From Bacteroidales bacterium (GTDB lineage: Bacteria > Bacteroidota > Bacteroidia > Bacteroidales > UBA932), in contig JAFRNC010000006.1 in assembly GCA_017430365.1 (NCBI GenBank), positions 355,783 through 419,782 of the forward strand: a DNA stretch of 64,000 nucleotides, read 5' to 3'. Both the position numbers and the translations under genes were made by a program. This document shows positions 60,525-64,000 of the stretch, piece by piece. The notes beneath the pieces are model-generated. The model was not told the DNA's origin. It did not search any database and saw only the letters and a list, made by a program, of their open reading frames with translations. Positions within the stretch are counted from its first letter, which is position 1, and each line of letters begins with the position of its first letter.

Positions 60525-61778
60525 TTAGTGCCTTCCTCTACCTCGTCCGCGACTCCTCAAATGAAGGTCATGGGCCCGGCGCAGACATTCACGAGCCCAT
60601 TCCCTGTCGTCATCAGGTTTCTTACCCCAGCCGTCAGTAGCCGAGCTGCCACCGCCGCAGTTCTGGGCGATGGTCGTAGCCTCATTTACCATCCCAGCGA
60701 AAAGAAGGAGAGCGGTATGCTGGACATCCTTCAATTCTGTCCACAAGCAATCCGCCGGATCCGGAGCCTTTGCTTCAGCCATGATGAGGTGATAAATTTC
60801 TTCGGGGATGTCAATGGCGTACCTCCGGGAATCCACGGGAATCTCCAGATGGATCTTCTTCGGCTCCGGTTTGGTGACCTTGGGCTCCGGCTTGACCGGT
60901 TGGGGCTCCGGTCGGCTGACTTGTGCCCCAGCTGTCGCGGCTGGGGCATGTGCCGCCGGTTTTGGCGTCGGCTTCTGTTGTATCTCGCTATGATGCAATC
61001 GCTTCCAGGTATCGACAATACGGGAAGGGGTGAGGCCTCTGTTATGCCCGAGATCGGAGGACTTGTACAGGACCTTGCCCCGGCCGACGGTGTAGCCCCG
61101 GACCTTGCCATCACTGTCGCGTTTGAAGACAAGACTGTGCCCCTTCTCTTTGAGTAGGCTCTCGTATTCTTCCCAGGAAAAGCGCTTCATCCTCTTCAGG
61201 GCGTCGATACAGTCGTCCCCATATCTCTTGATGTTCTGCAGCCGTTTGGTCTCGGCCTGCACCCAGCCCCGCTCCTTCGTAACCGCATTGGCGGCCATCC
61301 TCGCCCGTTCAAAAAGGAAATGGGCGTCATTGACGTTCCCGTCCATGTCGATCCGGTTGGCGTTGATGTGAAGGTGCAGGATCCCGCTTTTGCTGTCGCG
61401 GTGCAGCGAGACGACGTACTGGGAGTTCCGGAGGTTCGTGGCTTTTGCGCTCTTGCGCTTGGCCTTTTCCGAAAGGTCGATGGCATCGAATGTTCGGACG
61501 AAGTCATCCGCCAGTTTCCGCCAGTCATCCAGGGTCCAACCGACGCTTTCTTCCCTGGCCGGGGAGACTTCGATCCGTATGGAGGTGAGCTCCAAGGGCC
61601 GGTGCAGATTCAGTTTCCCACGGAACTGTTCCTGAAGGGTCATCATCCGCGACCAGACAGCAGCGGATGAGATTCCCTCCGGGAGAAGGTGAAACTGGAG
61701 GACATCGACCAGTTTTTTCTTGGCCGAGTAATTGACGGCAGTGCTGCCGTGCGAAATCACCTTTGCTTTTGCGATCAT
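60525..61778 (-). CDS. Relaxase / mobilization nuclease (HUH family)
   Basis: A 417-residue relaxase. MIAKAKVISHGSTAVNYSAK holds the probable catalytic Tyr17, and the metal-binding histidines are H125 (VVSLHRD), H135 and H137 (GILHLHINANRID). This is the HUH fold of Bacteroides MobB-type relaxases. The relaxase nicks oriT and carries the strand to the recipient. After the catalytic domain there is a Pro/Lys/Glu-rich linker (~280-320; repeats like EPQPVKPEPKVTKPEPKK), then a C-terminal helical part and a very basic end RSRGRGRGRH. It is 3 bases after the MobC-like gene. The enzyme looks intact. Confidence 0.92.
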   Translation of the reverse strand: MIAKAKVISHGSTAVNYSAKKKLVDVLQFHLLPEGISSAAVWSRMMTLQEQFRGKLNLHRPLELTSIRIEVSPAREESVGWTLDDWRKLADDFVRTFDAIDLSEKAKRKSAKATNLRNSQYVVSLHRDSKSGILHLHINANRIDMDGNVNDAHFLFERARMAANAVTKERGWVQAETKRLQNIKRYGDDCIDALKRMKRFSWEEYESLLKEKGHSLVFKRDSDGKVRGYTVGRGKVLYKSSDLGHNRGLTPSRIVDTWKRLHHSEIQQKPTPKPAAHAPAATAGAQVSRPEPQPVKPEPKVTKPEPKKIHLEIPVDSRRYAIDIPEEIYHLIMAEAKAPDPADCLWTELKDVQHTALLLFAGMVNEATTIAQNCGGGSSATDGWGKKPDDDREWARECLRRAHDLHLRSRGRGRGRH

Positions 61779-61781
61779 GGC

Positions 61782-62156
61782 TTACTCTTTTCTTTTGTTG
61801 AGGATGTTTTGCAACTCCGTAGCGAGCTTGGTGAGTTGCTCAATCCACGTGCGCATGAAGATGGCACTACTGAAGAGGGGCTGCCGCTCCTCTGCCTTGA
61901 GGCTGTTGAACATGTTGAAGAATTGGACGATGTCCCCGCGGGCATCACCGATCTGGTTATACGCTTCAATTTCCTGCTCGGTCAGGTGGTACTTTGGCTG
62001 GTGGCCGAGTGTACACTTCCGGGTGTATTTGCTGACGGTCATGCCACATTCTTCGGCGCGCTGCCTCACTTGCTCGTACTCTTCCTGCGTGACCCGGGCG
62101 TCCAGGTGCAGGGTGCGCCGGGGCAAATCTTCCGGCCTTTTCTTCTGTTTCTTCAT
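61782..62156 (-). CDS. MobC-like relaxosome accessory protein
   Basis: A 124-residue basic protein. The N-terminal part (RRTLHLDARVTQEEYEQVRQ; AEECGMTVSKYTRKCTLG) is a ribbon-helix-helix-type DNA-binding region as in MobC/BmgB accessory proteins. The C-terminus is helical (QIGDARGDIVQFFNMFNSL). It would bind oriT and recruit the relaxase, whose gene starts 3 bases downstream. The probable oriT lies just upstream of this gene. The family is well known in Bacteroides mobilizable elements; identity is firm, exact naming is not. Confidence 0.88.
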   Translation of the reverse strand: MKKQKKRPEDLPRRTLHLDARVTQEEYEQVRQRAEECGMTVSKYTRKCTLGHQPKYHLTEQEIEAYNQIGDARGDIVQFFNMFNSLKAEERQPLFSSAIFMRTWIEQLTKLATELQNILNKRKE

Positions 62157-62206
62157 AATCCTTTGCCATTCAAATCAATGCGAGCTTGCGAGCGTTCAGG
62201 AGCCAT

Positions 62207-62239
62207 TGTTGGACAAGCCGCCTCGCGAATTGTCCGACA
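62207..62239. other. Candidate oriT inverted repeat
   Basis: TGTTGGACAA (62207-62216) and TTGTCCGACA (62230-62239) are inverted repeats with one mismatch, 13 bases apart. They lie upstream of the MobC-like and relaxase genes, the usual oriT place in Bacteroides mobilizable elements. The nick site is not identified. Confidence 0.45.
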
Positions 62240-62260
62240 TTGGTATTTCTCGCTAACTGA

Positions 62261-62283
62261 GACGGGAGCGGTTTGCTCCCGTC
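62261..62283 (-). terminator. Hairpin after the DnaC-like gene
   Basis: GACGGGAGC, loop GGTTT (inner bases 62270-62274), GCTCCCGTC: perfect 9-bp stem overlapping the stop of the DnaC-like gene. No T run follows, so attenuation or an oriT-associated structure is also possible. Confidence 0.45.
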
Positions 62284-62971
62284 AGTCGTCCTGGGCTGCC
62301 GCTTTCTGTTTACGATAAGAGGGAGCCAGGAAAACGATTTTCTGACACATCTCATCAAACCTGTCAATGACCCGTTTTCCATATCTTGACATCAGCATTG
62401 AATCGGAGAGGTTCGTCGAGATAACGGTGACACGCTGTTTCTCGTACCGCTCATAAATGAGTTCCGGTATCGGGGTATAGTCAACTCCGTAATCCTTGAA
62501 CTTGTCAGGTTCTGTCCCCAGGTCATCCAGAAAGAGGTAGTCCGCCTTCTTGAATTCATCATAGAAGGAGCGCTCCTTGTCAAGTTTGGACTGATAGTTA
62601 TCATTGATCATCTTGGCAGTGCACTTGTACGTGCTGCCGCCATAGTAGTAATGATACAGGGAATACAACGCGTTCATGAGCGAGGTCTTTCCGGATCCGG
62701 GAGTTCCTTGTAGGAGCAAGCTGGTGTTCAATCTGGAGCCGATCATCCATTTGGCTACGGCTTCGATGTTGTTGGCCATCTCCGTTTCGTTGATGTCCCT
62801 GAACACATTCCCGCGATCTTCGACGACGCCTTGATACAGGACCGTCAGGATTTCCGTGAGTTCTTCTGTGCTAAGCCCGTCCAACTTTTCGGGTAATTTG
62901 GTTATCCTTTTAGGACTGAAGGAAGTCTTCAACATTTCCGACTTCAAGCGAAGGATTAATTGCTGTTCCAT
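62282..62971 (-). CDS. DnaC-like helicase-loader ATPase
   Basis: A 229-residue AAA+ ATPase. Walker A is GTPGSGKTSLMN (~89-100), Walker B is YLFLDDLGTEPD, and VTVISTNLSDSMLMSRYGK with RVIDRFDEMCQKI provides sensor 1 and the arginine finger region. It resembles DnaC/IstB-type loaders that bring the replicative helicase to an origin. Two starts are possible: ATG 62971, overlapping the upstream gene by 62 bases, or ATG 62935 (MLKTSFSPKRITKLPEK). With the winged-helix protein encoded just before, it would start replication of the excised element. It is not the IS21 IstB. Confidence 0.88.
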   Translation of the reverse strand: MEQQLILRLKSEMLKTSFSPKRITKLPEKLDGLSTEELTEILTVLYQGVVEDRGNVFRDINETEMANNIEAVAKWMIGSRLNTSLLLQGTPGSGKTSLMNALYSLYHYYYGGSTYKCTAKMINDNYQSKLDKERSFYDEFKKADYLFLDDLGTEPDKFKDYGVDYTPIPELIYERYEKQRVTVISTNLSDSMLMSRYGKRVIDRFDEMCQKIVFLAPSYRKQKAAAQDD

Positions 62972-63425
62972 TTCTTTTTCTTTTAATCAGATTGGTTTCT
63001 TCTTTATACTTATAGCTATTTATAGCGTTATCCACTTTATTATAGGGTGAAGTTTTTTCGCCATCGGCAGTGAAAAACTTTCCCTGCTCTTGGTGTAATT
63101 TTTTCACCGATGTCGGTGAAATATTTTCACCATCCTTATAGAGATACTTCCGCATGACTTCATCGCTGACCGTGTATTCATAGGTTCGATATTTCGGACG
63201 CCTCTCCTCATTGCGAACAATCAATCCCCGGTCCATCAAATTCTTTATGGCCGTGCAGACTGTCCTCTTGGTAACGCCTGCGTAATCCGCAAGAGATTGC
63301 TCACTCTTATACATGGTCATCCCTTTCCGACTGTATGAGAATACCAGCCCAAGAATGACCAGCTCACACTTATTCAAGTCGAGCTCTTTCCCTAACATCC
63401 ATTCATAGACGACGAAGTCGGACAT
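62910..63425 (-). CDS. Replication-type winged-helix protein
   Basis: A 171-residue protein from ATG 63425 (MSDFVVYEWMLGKELDLNKC). The N-terminal ~110 residues are a winged helix as in phage and plasmid replisome organisers: LVILGLVFSYSRKGMTMYKS, SLADYAGVTKRTVCTAIKNL and MDRGLIVRNEERRPKYRTYE. A low-complexity linker with poor conservation follows (GENISPTSVKKLHQEQGK). Such proteins bind the element's origin and hand over to the DnaC-like loader, encoded immediately downstream with overlapping ends. It is 2 bases after the DUF3853 gene. Confidence 0.8.
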   Translation of the reverse strand: MSDFVVYEWMLGKELDLNKCELVILGLVFSYSRKGMTMYKSEQSLADYAGVTKRTVCTAIKNLMDRGLIVRNEERRPKYRTYEYTVSDEVMRKYLYKDGENISPTSVKKLHQEQGKFFTADGEKTSPYNKVDNAINSYKYKEETNLIKRKRNGTAINPSLEVGNVEDFLQS

Positions 63426-63427
63426 CC

Positions 63428-63778
63428 CTATTTCCGCATAGACTGATACTCGTCCGCCAGCTTGCGGGCCTTGTCGACGTCGAAGACGATCCGTCGTCCG
63501 ATGCGGGAGACGATGGCGGTCTTGAGGACCCCGCCGCCCTCGGCCGAACCGTCCTCCTCGCGCGGCGCGCGCATCAGCGCGTAAATAGTAGAATCGGAGC
63601 ATCCGAGCTCCACAGCCAGGGCGTGAACGCCCAGGGCTTTCTGGCCCGCCTGAGCGGGACGGTTAGCAGCGGTCGGGGAGTTCGCCAGCGCGTAGTGCGT
63701 GAGCTCGAGATACTCCTCCCCGGTCATCATGTAGACGGGCTTCTCCAAGAGCCCTTCGATGGATTTTGTTGTACTCAT
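63428..63778 (-). CDS. DUF3853 protein, excisionase-like HTH
   Basis: A 116-residue protein. The family pattern is clear: QKALGVHALAVELGCSDSTI, a MerR/excisionase-type HTH, then LKTAIVSRIGRRIVFDVDKA and the end RKLADEYQSMRK. DUF3853 genes are near one end of many Bacteroides mobilizable elements. A 13-residue insert (APREEDGSAEGGG), encoded by notably GC-rich DNA, interrupts the spot between the two halves where relatives have only a short link. It is the first gene of the mobilization/replication operon in the window and may regulate it or help excision. Confidence 0.85.
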   Translation of the reverse strand: MSTTKSIEGLLEKPVYMMTGEEYLELTHYALANSPTAANRPAQAGQKALGVHALAVELGCSDSTIYALMRAPREEDGSAEGGGVLKTAIVSRIGRRIVFDVDKARKLADEYQSMRK

Positions 63779-64000
63779 ATCAATTACTGTTTTTAAAGGT
63801 TGAACTTATCTTCATTTTGGGGTTTGACTTTTTTTCGGTTTTGCTTTTTTGATGGATTGTGCCACTTCCAAAAGCGAAAAGTGCCGGAAAACTGAGGTTT
63901 TCGGGGCACTTCCCATATTCAATTTACGAAATTTTTCTCACATTTACATGCTTTTAAGCCACTTTTTTGAATTTACGCTAGCATCCACACAAAAACGGCA
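63779..64000. other. Noncoding right edge upstream of the DUF3853 gene
   Basis: No gene is seen. A hairpin, AAGTGCC-GAAAAC paired with GTTTTC-GGCACTT (63879-63911), lies here. The DNA is AT-rich. It may hold the promoter of the backbone operon and, on the far side, the terminator of an integrase gene outside the window. Confidence 0.5.

Larger units (their letters stand above)
41350..64000. mobile_element. Integrated mobilizable element with two cargo blocks (right end outside window)
   Basis: The left limit is placed between the hut terminator (41340) and the radical SAM gene (41494), where base composition changes from GC-rich core to AT-rich cargo; the exact junction and attachment site are not identified. 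The backbone at 59.9-63.8 kb has a DUF3853 protein, replication-type wHTH protein, DnaC-like ATPase, MobC-like protein and HUH relaxase. No type IV secretion genes are present, so it would need a helper. No integrase is in the window; it may lie to the right. Confidence 0.65.

Noticed and set aside
62170..62382. Minus-strand frame of 70 codons over the DnaC-like gene end
   Set aside because: It overlaps the DnaC-like frame and the candidate oriT, without domain or start signal.
1..64000. CRISPR arrays, prophage structural genes, rRNA genes
   Set aside because: No regularly spaced repeats, no capsid, tail or terminase genes and no rRNA sequences were seen.

Overview
The window looks like a chromosome segment of a high-GC member of the Bacteroidales; a Rikenellaceae/Alistipes-like gut bacterium is my best guess, with low certainty below order level. 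The reasons are a SusC/SusD pair, many lipoproteins with short MKK-type signal peptides, promoters with the Bacteroidetes -7 box TAnnTTTG and -33 box TTTG, no Shine-Dalgarno pattern, a Bacteroidetes-type long urocanate hydratase, and mobilization genes of the Bacteroides type. The core genes are clearly GC-rich, while two accessory stretches are richer in A and T.

Region 1 (1-12.1 kb, minus strand) is a polysaccharide-utilization operon for N-acetylhexosamine glycans. It runs SusC, SusD, a lipoprotein with a duplicated C-terminal domain, a 1514-residue lipoprotein that joins a ceramidase-like domain to two complete GH20 hexosaminidases, MurQ and an N-acetylhexosamine kinase. Region 2 (12.1-20.8 kb) is housekeeping: an aminotransferase, DacB, a lipoprotein relative of glutamate racemase, a 3'-5' exonuclease, an RlmI-like methyltransferase, an RluA-like pseudouridine synthase, a family II pyrophosphatase and tRNA-Cys.

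Region 3 (20.8-25.8 kb) starts at the tRNA 3' end. It has about 2 kb without a convincing protein gene but full of inverted repeats, plus three copies of one palindrome placed identically relative to a promoter. A frameshifted AAA ATPase gene and a VWA-domain gene follow, read divergently from the third copy. Region 4 (25.8-41.3 kb) is core again: a TlpA-like lipoprotein, a PARG-like protein, two genes with single in-frame stops, a prolyl aminopeptidase, a Dcu transporter, an ArnT-like glycosyltransferase and the histidine-degradation operon ftcD-hutU-hutH-hutI.

Region 5 (about 41.4 kb to the right edge) is an integrated mobilizable element with its right end outside the window. Its backbone (59.9-63.8 kb, minus strand) is a DUF3853 protein, a replication-type winged-helix protein, a DnaC-like ATPase, a possible oriT, a MobC-like protein, an HUH relaxase and a coiled-coil membrane protein. 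Its cargo has two blocks. Block A (41.5-47.8 kb) is a four-gene AT-rich operon: NurA-like nuclease, HerA-like ATPase, Hsp90-like GHKL ATPase and radical SAM protein. Block B (50.8-59.8 kb) has a DUF2130 protein, a WYL regulator, a sigma-like factor, one protein combining a catalytically degenerate HsdM-like region, an HsdS-like region and a histidine kinase, its cognate receiver protein, and an ASCH protein. An intact IS21-family element with 7-bp target duplications sits upstream of block A, and a 43-codon relic of a second copy of the membrane-protein gene lies between the blocks. Both blocks look like defence or DNA-surveillance cargo and are my candidates for undescribed systems.
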